Origin: Enterococcus casseliflavus NBRC 100478
Lineage (GTDB): Bacteria > Bacillota > Bacilli > Lactobacillales > Enterococcaceae
Direction: 5' to 3'
NCBI RefSeq assembly: GCF_001544095.1
Contig: NZ_BCPT01000003.1
Coordinates: 177,537 to 241,536, forward strand
DNA length: 64,000 bases
A program made the position numbers and the translations under genes. The notes beneath the pieces are model-generated. The model ran no database searches. It was not told the origin of the DNA and saw only the letters and a list, made by a program, of their open reading frames with translations. Positions 1-8,022 of the stretch are shown in pieces; position 1 is the first letter of the stretch, and each line of letters begins with the position of its first letter.

Positions 1-527
1 TCTGGGTAACCGATATGCAGGCGGAACAAAAAACGATCCAATTGGGCTTCAGGCAAAGGATACGTTCCTTCATACTCGATTGGATTTTGCGTGGCTAAAA
101 CAAAAAAGTGGGGACTCAATGGGTACGTTTGATTGTCGATGGTGACATGATTTTCTGACATGGCTTCTAAGAGTGAGGCTTGCGTCCTTGGTGTGGTTCG
201 GTTGATCTCATCTGCCAAGAGGACGGAGGTGAAGATCGGGCCAGGACGAAACTCGAACTGGTGGCTTTGGGAATTAAAAATCGACACACCTAACACATCG
301 TTAGGTAAAAGGTCTGGGGTAAACTGTACCCGTTTGTAGTCACTTTGAATGGCTTTGGCTAACGATTTGACCAACATCGTTTTCCCAACACCAGGGATAT
401 CTTCGAATAAAACGTGTCCGCCAGCAAGCAGCGCAGCCACGGTAAATTGGATCACATCTCGTTTGCCTAAAATCACTTTTTCCACTTCTGCGATCAAGGC
501 ATCTATTTTTTGTAATTCAGCGGTCAT
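1..527 (-). CDS. MoxR-type AAA+ ATPase, N-terminal part
   Basis: About 175 N-terminal residues are present; the gene runs off the left edge. Visible AAA+ motifs are Walker A (DIPGVGKT, about residues 43-50), Walker B (LLADEIN, about 103-109) and sensor 1 (ATQNPIE, about 145-151), in the order and spacing of the MoxR family. These ATPases act as chaperones that help insert cofactors or mature partner proteins, commonly with a downstream DUF58 protein; that partner would lie outside the window. The ATG at 527 is preceded by GGGAGG at a normal distance and by a good promoter at 557-585. The family call is firm; the client is unknown. Confidence 0.93.
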   Translation of the reverse strand, partial: MTAELQKIDALIAEVEKVILGKRDVIQFTVAALLAGGHVLFEDIPGVGKTMLVKSLAKAIQSDYKRVQFTPDLLPNDVLGVSIFNSQSHQFEFRPGPIFTSVLLADEINRTTPRTQASLLEAMSENHVTIDNQTYPLSPHFFVLATQNPIEYEGTYPLPEAQLDRFLFRLHIGYP

Positions 528-556
528 CTGATAACCTCCCTACGTTCGTTTCTTCC

Positions 557-585
557 ATTGTAACGGTTTTCTAGGACTGTCGCAA
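557..585 (-). promoter_or_regulatory. Sigma-A promoter of the moxR-type gene
   Basis: Read on the minus strand this is TTGCGA, a 17-base spacer and TACAAT, ending about 30 bases before the gene start. Seen directly; function inferred. Confidence 0.6.
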
Positions 586-660
586 TTTTCGTGTAACAAT
601 TAAAGAAAATTTCAAGAATATTCAAAAAAAGAAAAATCCTTTCTGCGGATTTGCGAAAGA

Positions 661-695
661 AAAACAAAAAACTCCCGAAGCGTTTCCTCGGAAGT
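661..695 (-). terminator. Rho-independent terminator of the FAD/NAD(P)-binding protein gene
   Basis: On the minus strand, ACTTCCGA and TCGGGAGT form an 8-bp stem (one G-U pair) around a 9-base loop, followed by TTTTTTG. It lies directly after the gene ending at 720. Confidence 0.75.
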
Positions 696-719
696 TTGCG
701 TTTGATAGAAAAGAAGCGA

Positions 720-2561
720 CTAGAAGGTGTGATGCAAGAGGTCATTGGCGATCTGGTCCGCCTGCCGTAAATTCCAAGCATCGGTTCCTGGCTGAGCAGT
801 GGCAGCCGTCAGCCAGTGGATGCCTTCTGTGGGAATCCCAAAACAATAGAGGGTAGGGTAAGGACGGTCATCTGGTCCAAGGATCTGATTGGTCTCAGGA
901 TCGATGGCGATCGCACCCGTCTCAAAAGGCACCTCATTGGGGATCGCCAACTGGTGCGGGTGAATGATCCGATCGTTTAGCAGTTGCCGCAACAAGGAAT
1001 TGTTGGTTCGACGAATCGCTGTCGATGGAATGCGAGCCTCAATTAATTGCGTCGCGTGATAGTGTGTGTCGTCAAATCGCTTTGAATACGTACAGTAAGC
1101 CTCCTCGATCTCAACAGTCATGTCAGGACCTAGTAAGGTCACCACTCCCGCTTCCATCAATGCCACCAGTTCCTGCAGTCGCTGAACTGGCGGTCCGATC
1201 GATAAAAAGCTGTTCAAGGGAACGAAAGACTGCCAAAAGAGTGTTTTCAGGTCTTGTGCTGGCATTAGCTGATGATCGAGAACAAACCGAATCGGGTCCC
1301 GCAGATCTTTGAAGACTTCCAAGGCACTGCTGATAGGTCCTGTTAGATTGCCTTTTTCGGCATCTTGGATTTGGGTACGTAATAGTGCAATGAAAAAGTC
1401 TTGAAACGACTGTTGCTTTTTCTGAGCAAAGGGGTCGGCTAGTTGTTGCCATGACCACCACTCCGTCGTAGGAAGCTGCCATTTTTTCAGCAAGTCTTCA
1501 GATCCTTCAGAGGCAACAAAGGCGGCGGTAAAAGCGGCAAGCTGATCTTTGTCCAGCAGCTGTTTTTCTAAAAGCAGCGTCTCATAATAGACGAGTTCTG
1601 CCTCTTTTTTTAAATAGAAGAGCAGGGTCTTACCAGCAACCGTTTTGGCTGCTTGCCAAGCAGCGAGGCGTTCAGGGGTCAAAAAAACGGGCTTTCGCTG
1701 CTGCGTCGGTGTTTTTTGATTGCGGCCACGAGGATGATACGGGACACCCCGACGAGAACCTGCGATGATTTGCGGTTCTTCACCAGAAGGTTGATAGACG
1801 AGGGATCCATTGACTTTGACGAAGGTTCCGCCCCGACCGCTGGTCAAGCGGGTGACGTAATCGTAAAAGGCAAGTCCTAGTCCCCGTAAAATCACAGGTT
1901 CGCCAGCTTTCACCGCCGTTAGATCCGTATCTGCCGCATTGGCTGGCGGTGTATAAAACCAGCCATTATTTTCTGCGGCCGCCGCCAATCGTTGTTCTGC
2001 TGCTGACAGTTGGGCTTGTGAATGGCCTGTAGCTAAGACGACGGCATCAACAAGAAATGTGTGGTGAGCCGTCGTCAACTGGTAGCGATTTTTGGAAAGA
2101 GGGGTCAAGGAGCTGACACTGTCTGACAGATGGTTGACGGTAATGGATTCAGGCAGATCTTTTAATAGCTGCTGATAAAACCACTGCTGATAGAGGCCAT
2201 ATAACGCCCGCGAGCAATGCCCGTTAGGATCAAGTGAATCAAGTGCTGTGCATTCCGCAACGAGTTCAGGAGCATGCGTGGCTGCGAAATGTTTCCCTTC
2301 TGTCACTGCCCATTCGTATAAGGTAGGACCTTTGACCACGGGACCGCCGGTGCTTAATGTGTCATCCGTGAAAAGGGTGACTTGACTGGTTACAGAATTC
2401 AATAGCAGATCCGCCGATTGGTCCGTGCGCCAAACTGCCCCAGGAAGAAAGGGATCAAACAGCAGCAAGTCGATGGCTTGTTTGTTTTGTTTGCTATGAG
2501 CGATCAGTCGTTCTGAAAGTGAAAGTCCACGAGGACCAGCACCAATGATAGCTATTTTCAT
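720..2561 (-). CDS. FAD/NAD(P)-binding protein
   Basis: A 613-residue soluble protein with an N-terminal dinucleotide-binding fold: GAGPRGLS at residues 7-14 fits the FAD/NAD(P)-binding group with a GPRG loop (NAD_binding_9 type). A second conserved patch near the C-terminus (GIPTEGIHWLTA, then PGTDAW) closes the flavin site in this group. Members resemble lysine/ornithine N-monooxygenases but their substrates are mostly unknown, so no reaction is assigned. The start is preceded by GAGGCGGTG. It lies 37 bases after the ROK-type regulator gene on the same strand and is probably co-transcribed; a terminator follows at 661-695. Confidence 0.85.
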   Translation of the reverse strand: MKIAIIGAGPRGLSLSERLIAHSKQNKQAIDLLLFDPFLPGAVWRTDQSADLLLNSVTSQVTLFTDDTLSTGGPVVKGPTLYEWAVTEGKHFAATHAPELVAECTALDSLDPNGHCSRALYGLYQQWFYQQLLKDLPESITVNHLSDSVSSLTPLSKNRYQLTTAHHTFLVDAVVLATGHSQAQLSAAEQRLAAAAENNGWFYTPPANAADTDLTAVKAGEPVILRGLGLAFYDYVTRLTSGRGGTFVKVNGSLVYQPSGEEPQIIAGSRRGVPYHPRGRNQKTPTQQRKPVFLTPERLAAWQAAKTVAGKTLLFYLKKEAELVYYETLLLEKQLLDKDQLAAFTAAFVASEGSEDLLKKWQLPTTEWWSWQQLADPFAQKKQQSFQDFFIALLRTQIQDAEKGNLTGPISSALEVFKDLRDPIRFVLDHQLMPAQDLKTLFWQSFVPLNSFLSIGPPVQRLQELVALMEAGVVTLLGPDMTVEIEEAYCTYSKRFDDTHYHATQLIEARIPSTAIRRTNNSLLRQLLNDRIIHPHQLAIPNEVPFETGAIAIDPETNQILGPDDRPYPTLYCFGIPTEGIHWLTAATAQPGTDAWNLRQADQIANDLLHHTF

Positions 2562-2598
2562 ATCACACCGCCTCTATTATTCTATGGTCATTGTGTCA

Positions 2599-3594
2599 TC
2601 AACGGGCTAAGTCAAAAGGTGTCTTGCGGAAAATCAGCCAGTGCATGCCTAGCACCATGGCTTCCTCGATGGCATCGATATAATGAAAAGCAGGCTGATT
2701 GGGTTGTTGCTGCAGCAATGGATTTTTTTGGATCGCGTCTAAGAGATCGGTTTTTACTGCATCACTGCTGGCTAAAATAATACAGTGGGGGGCAAAAGCT
2801 GCATTGTAAAATGGCAGTAAGCTTGTCAGGCGCTGAACCAAAGCCGTGCGGTCTTGCGGTGCCCCTTGATCCAAGTAGCCGGGCAAAAATTTTGCCTCTC
2901 CCGCTAGGGCGTCTTTTCCTTCTAAAAGTGCACCATTGACCAGGAGCGTGATACCAGGCATGCTTTTTTCGGGATTGTACATGCCGACGATGTTTTGCTG
3001 CAAGGGTATCTGTTGGGCGATGCAATAGCCGATCGTTAAAATATGGGCATCGTTTTGACAGTAGAAGGGCAGTGCAGTGACCTCTGCCACGAGAGCTGCC
3101 AGCTGCCAGCCATTGAATTTTTCATACCAGCTGGAAGTCACGGTTCCTCCACTGATTTTTCCTGGTAAAAAGAGGGCGATCTGTTCCACAGAGGGAAATA
3201 ATGCTAGCTCGTTCGTTACACATTCTTGAAAGCGATGAGGGGCAACATCAGGAAACGGCTGGTCGTGTTTTGCCAAAACCTTCCCCTTGCGGTCGATCAG
3301 CATGGACCAAAGAGCCAAGGAACCATCGTGATCAATAAAGCTAAGCAAAAGAGAATGGCCTCGGTCTTGGTTGAGCTGATAGGTCACAGCAGGCCGCCCT
3401 AGCTCTTTTTGCTCCAGCGGACCTTTAGTGATTTCCCCCTCTGCCAACAATTCTTTTAATAATGAGTTAGTGGTGACCATGCTGATGCCCGTTTTCTTTA
3501 CTAAATCGGAGGCGAATAATGCCCCGTTTTGAAATAAGGTTTTTAAAACCAGCTGTTTGTTTTGCTGACGAATGGAATGGGTGGTAGAAGCCAT
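2599..3594 (-). CDS. ROK-family transcriptional regulator (NagC/XylR-like)
   Basis: 331 residues. Residues about 8-58 form a winged helix-turn-helix (IRQQNKQLVLKTLF, then ASDLVKKTGISMVTTNSLL), the N-terminal signature of ROK repressors. The rest resembles a ROK sugar-binding domain, but I do not see the Cys-rich zinc motif or the full ATP loop of ROK kinases, so it is probably a regulator without kinase activity. It is transcribed divergently from the HAD phosphatase gene, across palindromic TTAATTAAGTATAC boxes that overlap both -10 elements. This suggests self-control and control of the phosphatase. The inducer is unknown. Confidence 0.85.
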   Translation of the reverse strand: MASTTHSIRQQNKQLVLKTLFQNGALFASDLVKKTGISMVTTNSLLKELLAEGEITKGPLEQKELGRPAVTYQLNQDRGHSLLLSFIDHDGSLALWSMLIDRKGKVLAKHDQPFPDVAPHRFQECVTNELALFPSVEQIALFLPGKISGGTVTSSWYEKFNGWQLAALVAEVTALPFYCQNDAHILTIGYCIAQQIPLQQNIVGMYNPEKSMPGITLLVNGALLEGKDALAGEAKFLPGYLDQGAPQDRTALVQRLTSLLPFYNAAFAPHCIILASSDAVKTDLLDAIQKNPLLQQQPNQPAFHYIDAIEEAMVLGMHWLIFRKTPFDLAR

Positions 3595-3618
3595 AGGTGT
3601 TCTCCTTAATGAAGTGAT

Positions 3619-3722
3619 TTAATTAAGTATACCGACGGGATGAAACGATGTAAAGTTTTTAAAAGACTGACTTGACGGAAAACTTGAAAATAAGTATACT
3701 TAATTAACAATGTTAATTAAGT
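3619..3722. promoter_or_regulatory. Divergent promoters with palindromic operators
   Basis: Leftward promoter: TTTACA (3649-3654), 17-base spacer, TATACT (3626-3631, minus strand). Rightward promoter: TTGACG (3672-3677), 17-base spacer, TATACT (3695-3700). The 14-mer TTAATTAAGTATAC (3619-3632) recurs exactly inverted at 3694-3707. CTTAATTAACA (3699-3709) and TGTTAATTAAG (3711-3721) form a perfect 11-bp inverted repeat around one base. The boxes cover both -10 elements, as expected for repressor operators. The adjacent ROK-type regulator is the natural candidate; this is an inference. Confidence 0.7.
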
Positions 3723-3766
3723 GAGTCGCCATAAAGAGGACACGAGGTAGAGGGGAAGAGAAACGT

Positions 3767-4573
3767 ATGATCAAATTAGTCATCACAGATTTAGACGGCA
3801 CATTTTTGAACAGCCAAGGCAGTTTTGATCGGCCTTATTATGAACAAGTCAGCCAACAAATGAAAGAAGCGGGTGTTGCTTTTGCTGCGTGTACCGGCAA
3901 ACAGTGTGAACGAGTGGAAGAACTGTTTGGTGAAGTAGCAGCGGATGTTTGGATTCTTGGGGATAGCGCGACCCGCATCAAACATTAAGGCGAATACATC
4001 TTTGAATCACTGCTGCCAAACGAATTAGGGCGGCGGATCATTGCGAAGCTCGCTGCGATTGCGCAAGATCATGTGATCATCGCCTGTACACCGACTGCGG
4101 CGTACATTGCCGAAACGACCAATGAAGCAGATGCCCAGAAAGTGCGCGGCTCTTATCGGGTGGTCAAAACGGTGGCGGATTATCAAACCATCACCGAAGA
4201 TTTTGTGAAGCTCACTATTTTTGATCCCAAACTACGTTGCTTTGAGCATGTCCAACAGTTAGGCGAGTTTACAAACGACGCCTACATCGTGGCTTCGGAA
4301 GCCGCTTGGATCGATATCACCAATCAAGGCGTCCACAAAGGAACGACTGTGGCACACTTGCAAGAATTGCTGCACGTCACACCAGAAGAGACAATGGTTT
4401 TCGGCGATGGCTTGAACGATTTGGAGTTGATGGCAGCTGGCACGTTTAGTTTCGCCATGAGCAATGCCTTTGAGGAAGTCAAGACAGCGGCAGCGTTTGT
4501 GACCAAGTCAAACGATGAAAATGGCGTGCTGAAAACCATCGAACGTCTGTTACCGCTACAAATGAACCAATAA
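3767..4573 (+). pseudogene. Cof-type HAD phosphatase interrupted by an in-frame TAA
   Basis: The reading frame codes for a 268-codon HAD-superfamily sugar-phosphatase-like protein: motif I DLDGT at residues 8-12 and the C-terminal FGDGLNDLELM (motifs III/IV). Codon 74 (3986-3988) is TAA. The same frame continues at once with GEYIFESLLPNELG and stays open to 4573, so this is a single nonsense change, for instance CAA (Gln) to TAA, without a frameshift. It begins at ATG 3767 after a strong promoter. The truncated 73-residue product would lack most of the active site. Alternatives are a sequencing error or stop-codon readthrough. Confidence 0.85.
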
Positions 4574-4655
4574 AAAAACCGCTCCCTAGCAGGGATAGCA
4601 CGTACTTTCATTTGATTGAAAGTAGAGTGCTGCCTGTTGCTAAGGAGCGGTTTTT
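4573..4655. terminator. Bidirectional terminator between HAD and GH92 genes
   Basis: A long hairpin with outer stem AAACCGCTCC / GGAGCGGTTT and further pairing inside (TACTTTCA / TGAAAGTA). It is flanked by an A-run on the left and a T-run on the right, so it can end transcription from both convergent genes. Confidence 0.85.
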
Positions 4656-4658
4656 TCG

Positions 4659-6809
4659 TTATGCATGTGGTTGACTGACGCTATAAGGATAGGCATCGGC
4701 TGACCACTCTTTGCTGCGAGGGACGATACCTAGCTGGAAGTTCAATGTACCACCGGCAGTCAATTCTTGGTGGGTGAAAAACAATCGCTCGAAGGGTTCT
4801 TCGTTCAATGTGATTTTATCCACGAAGAGCTGTTGCGGCGCATTGGGCGTGCTCTTGATCACTAAGTCTTTGCCTGAAGCAAGATGTAGTGTTGCTTGAT
4901 CAAATAATGGCATGCCGATGATATATTCCCCCGTCCCTGGTGTGACTGGATAAAAGCCCAAGGAGTTGAAAATGTACCAACCAGCCATGCTACCGTTGTC
5001 TTCATCGCCAGGAAAGCCTTTGGGCGAGTCATTGAAGCATTGTGTCAATAGCTGCTTAATCAAGGGCTGTGCCATTTCTGGTTTGCCCAAATAGCTGAAT
5101 AGATACGGATAGTGGAAGCTTGGCTGATTGGAGATCGCCAGCTGACCAAAATCGAGTGCGGCCATCTCACTCATTTCATGGATCTCAAAGCCGTAGCCTT
5201 CTGTCGTATAGCGAGGTTCTTGATTGCACAAGTCGATCAGTTTTGCTTCAAAGGCCGCTTTGCCGCCATGTTCGGCGATCAAACCAGCGAAATCATGATA
5301 AACAGCAAAACTGCTTTGCCACGCACTGCCTTCTGCATAATCTAAGCCCCAGCGTATGTCACTGAATTCTGGACGAAAGGCACCATCGGGATCTTTTGCC
5401 CGCATAAAGCCAGTTTCCTGATCGAAAATGTTGCGGTAGTTTTGCGATTGCTGCTGATAATAGTCTGCTTGCTCGTCACCCAGCTGTTGTGCGACTTGTG
5501 AGATACAAAAATCACTGTAACAATAATCAAGGGTGTGATTGACCGATTCATGATGCGTCAATGGCACATACCCGTAAGACAAATAGTCCGTCGTGCCGCG
5601 CCGACCATAATTGGGATTTTCACTTTGGACGGTGGCGCCTTTTTTCATCGCTGCTAAAAATTCGGGCATCAAATCGAGACGAATGCCTTTTACTGCGGCA
5701 TCAGCGATCACGGCATCGATCAGCGTCCCTGGCATCAATCCACGCTCATCTGGCGATAGCCATTTTGGTAAAAAGCCGCTTTCGCGATAACTGTTCAAAA
5801 AGCCTTCCAGCATGTCTTCCAATTGTTCGACAGCCAAGAGTGAAAAGAGCGGGTAGACAGTTTTATACGTATCCCAAAAGCCGTTGTTTGTATACAGTGG
5901 TCCTGGTTTGATTGCTTTTGCCAAGGTATCCCAATGCATTTTGCGGCCCTCTTGATCGATTTCAAAGAAGGTTTGAGGAAACAAGAATAAGCGATAAAAA
6001 TTATGATAAAAAGTAGAAACTTGTGTTTGATCGTGATGCTCGATCTCGATTTTTTGCAAAAAATGATTCCATTGCTGTTGGACAGAAGCCAGATAATCGG
6101 CAGGAGCCCATTGCTGTTCCCGTTGCAAGTTCAAACAAGCTTGTTCGCGACTGAGAAACGAGGTCGCAAAACGGATCGTCTGTGTTTGGCAAGCCCCAAA
6201 GCGGAGAACTACGAAGGCTTCTTTGCCTGTCAAGGCACCTTCGATCGCAGTGATGGGTGTTTCAAAACGATAGACGAAATGGAAGGTGAAGCGTTCATCT
6301 TCGCACCCTGAAAATACGATCAGTTGACCAGCCACTGTTTGTTCATCCAACTGTTCTAAGACATAGTCACCCGGCAGTGACAAGCCAAGACCTGGCTGAT
6401 CCCCGCAGTTTTCAATAGTCAGCACACCGCCATACATACTGGGGATCAAAGTCGTTGTTGTTAAATACCGCTGCGTCTTGATTTTAAGAAAGGCTGGATT
6501 AAAGGTGCTTTCTTCGGGACGATACGAGCTTTGCGCATGGAAAAGGGTATTTTCAGAAAGCGTGCCGTTTATCGGCAGCATCGTCAGATGGCTGAAATCT
6601 CCCATCCATGGGCTAGGCTGATGGGTGATGCGAAAGCCCTGAAAGGTTCGATCTTCTGGATGAAACCACCAACTGCCGCGTTGATCGCTGGTTTGCGGGG
6701 CAAAGTAGTTCATGCCAAAAGGAACCCCTGTATAAGGCAGGCAGTTGCCGTGGGAAAAACTATATTGGTTGTCTGTTCCGTGTCGTGTGTCGATCATTGA
6801 TACGTTCAC
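4659..6809 (-). CDS. GH92 alpha-mannosidase (probably alpha-1,2), cytoplasmic
   Basis: About 716 residues, full length for GH92, a calcium-dependent family of inverting exo-alpha-mannosidases. Numbered from the upstream GTG (6818), landmarks are the N-terminal GTDNQYSFSHGN (14-25), WDTYKTVYPLF (315-325), YAEGSAWQ (494-501) carrying the likely catalytic acid E496, and GDEDNGSMAGW (604-614) with the Ca/base aspartates. There is no signal peptide, so it should act on imported oligosaccharide. The upstream GTG 6818 abuts AAAGGAG; GTG 6809 lies 8 bases from it and is preferred. The gene overlaps or abuts the end of the GntR-type gene and is co-transcribed. Linkage specificity is inferred from the family. 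Confidence 0.9.
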   Translation of the reverse strand: MNVSMIDTRHGTDNQYSFSHGNCLPYTGVPFGMNYFAPQTSDQRGSWWFHPEDRTFQGFRITHQPSPWMGDFSHLTMLPINGTLSENTLFHAQSSYRPEESTFNPAFLKIKTQRYLTTTTLIPSMYGGVLTIENCGDQPGLGLSLPGDYVLEQLDEQTVAGQLIVFSGCEDERFTFHFVYRFETPITAIEGALTGKEAFVVLRFGACQTQTIRFATSFLSREQACLNLQREQQWAPADYLASVQQQWNHFLQKIEIEHHDQTQVSTFYHNFYRLFLFPQTFFEIDQEGRKMHWDTLAKAIKPGPLYTNNGFWDTYKTVYPLFSLLAVEQLEDMLEGFLNSYRESGFLPKWLSPDERGLMPGTLIDAVIADAAVKGIRLDLMPEFLAAMKKGATVQSENPNYGRRGTTDYLSYGYVPLTHHESVNHTLDYCYSDFCISQVAQQLGDEQADYYQQQSQNYRNIFDQETGFMRAKDPDGAFRPEFSDIRWGLDYAEGSAWQSSFAVYHDFAGLIAEHGGKAAFEAKLIDLCNQEPRYTTEGYGFEIHEMSEMAALDFGQLAISNQPSFHYPYLFSYLGKPEMAQPLIKQLLTQCFNDSPKGFPGDEDNGSMAGWYIFNSLGFYPVTPGTGEYIIGMPLFDQATLHLASGKDLVIKSTPNAPQQLFVDKITLNEEPFERLFFTHQELTAGGTLNFQLGIVPRSKEWSADAYPYSVSQPHA

Positions 6810-6814
6810 TTGGT

Positions 6815-7867
6815 TCACTCCTTTAATTGGGTTGATTCTCTTTTGATCAAAGAAACCGCCACTAGATGGGTGGTCGTCTCCGTTGGTACTGGTGTTGCTG
6901 CCTTCGCAGCGTTGATTTTCTCAATCACTTGGTTTCCTGCCAAGCGCCCCATCTCGGCAAAATTCTGCCCGATAGTCGTTAGTGCTGGATCAACGAGGGC
7001 TGCGGCTTGGATATTATCGAAACCAACTAGGGAAATGTTGGCAGGGACGTGCAAATCTGCTTGGCGCAAAGCACGCATCAATTCAATGGCGATCAAGTCA
7101 TTTTCACAGACGGCTGCCGTGACCTGATGTTCTTCCAAGTAGGCAAGCGCATTTGCGATGCTGGCAGCCGTGTCGTCGAGCTTGGTGCGAAAGGTTCTTT
7201 GGGCTTTTTTCAGCGCATCGATGTAACCTAGATAACGCTGACGGACGGATTGCGGATGATGGGTATCACCAAAAATATAAGCGATCCGGTGATGCCCCAA
7301 CGCAAGTAAATGCTCTGTGGCTAGCTGTCCACCTTGAAAGTTATCTGGCATCACCGCTGGGAAATTAAACTCATGCAGCTTTTTATCTAAGGTCACGATA
7401 GGAAAGTGCTTTTCAGCACATTCGAACAGCAAGTCATAGTAAGAAAACGTATTGCTGGCGTAATAGATCAGGCCGTCGAATTCTTGCATCAGCTCAGCTG
7501 CCGTCGTTTTTTCCAAATAATCCACTGGTGTCATCAAAAGTTCAAAGCCGTGTTCTTGCATCACGGGGTAAATGCCTTCGGTAAAGTTTCCTAAAGAGAG
7601 ATCATTGGCAAAGGGCAAGACAAACAAAATTCGTCCAGTCGCTTTTTTTTCCTTCAATTCTCGGACAAAGCTGCCGCTGCCTTGCACGCGATAGATCAGC
7701 TGATTTTGTTCCAGTTCCGTCAAGGCTCTTTTAGAGGTGATCCGACTGACTTGGTATTGTTCAGATAGTTCTTTTTCAGTAGGGACACGACTGCCAGGCG
7801 CTAATCGCCCTTCAACGATGGCTTCGTGAAGCTCCGCGTAAATTTTTTTATATAATGGTTGTTTCAT
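6815..7867 (-). CDS. GntR-family regulator with LacI-type sensor domain
   Basis: 350 residues. Residues 1-70 are a GntR winged helix (KKIYAELHEAIVEGRLAPGS, then SEQYQVSRITSKRALTELE). Residues about 77-345 match the periplasmic-binding-like sugar sensor of LacI/GalR proteins, the architecture of AraR-type repressors. It heads a leftward operon with the GH92 gene and faces the GH125-GH38-ROK-GH1 operon. Identical TTGATATATCA boxes lie at both promoters, so it probably represses both units until a mannose-containing oligosaccharide binds. The ligand is inferred from context only. Confidence 0.9.
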   Translation of the reverse strand: MKQPLYKKIYAELHEAIVEGRLAPGSRVPTEKELSEQYQVSRITSKRALTELEQNQLIYRVQGSGSFVRELKEKKATGRILFVLPFANDLSLGNFTEGIYPVMQEHGFELLMTPVDYLEKTTAAELMQEFDGLIYYASNTFSYYDLLFECAEKHFPIVTLDKKLHEFNFPAVMPDNFQGGQLATEHLLALGHHRIAYIFGDTHHPQSVRQRYLGYIDALKKAQRTFRTKLDDTAASIANALAYLEEHQVTAAVCENDLIAIELMRALRQADLHVPANISLVGFDNIQAAALVDPALTTIGQNFAEMGRLAGNQVIEKINAAKAATPVPTETTTHLVAVSLIKRESTQLKE

Positions 7868-7880
7868 AAGAAAACCCCTT

Positions 7881-7928
7881 TTGATATATCATATTTGTTA
7901 GCATACCATAAACCAATAAAAATGAAAA
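7881..7928 (-). promoter_or_regulatory. Promoter and operator of the GntR-GH92 operon
   Basis: Minus strand: TTTTCA (7923-7928), 17-base spacer, TATGCT (7900-7905). The palindrome TGATATATCA (7882-7891) lies just downstream of the -10, where bound repressor would block transcription. Confidence 0.6.
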
Positions 7929-7953
7929 CCCTTTAATTATTTTGGAAAAGCGC

Positions 7954-8004
7954 TAGACATTCAGATAATTCATGATATACTAGGTTCGTAAATTGATATA
8001 TCAA
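7954..8004 (+). promoter_or_regulatory. Promoter and operator of the GH125 operon
   Basis: TAGACA (7954-7959), 16-base spacer, TATACT (7976-7981). The perfect palindrome TTGATATATCAA (7993-8004) follows and matches the box in front of the GntR-type gene. An AAAAGCGCT patch at 7946-7954 is vaguely like a catabolite-response element but too degenerate to call. Confidence 0.65.
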
Positions 8005-8022
8005 ATCAGGGAAGGTGATGGA

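Noticed and set aside
7946..7960. cre-like AAAAGCGCTAGACA before the GH125 operon
   Set aside because: The centre fits, but the flanks differ at too many positions from the cre consensus to support a site.
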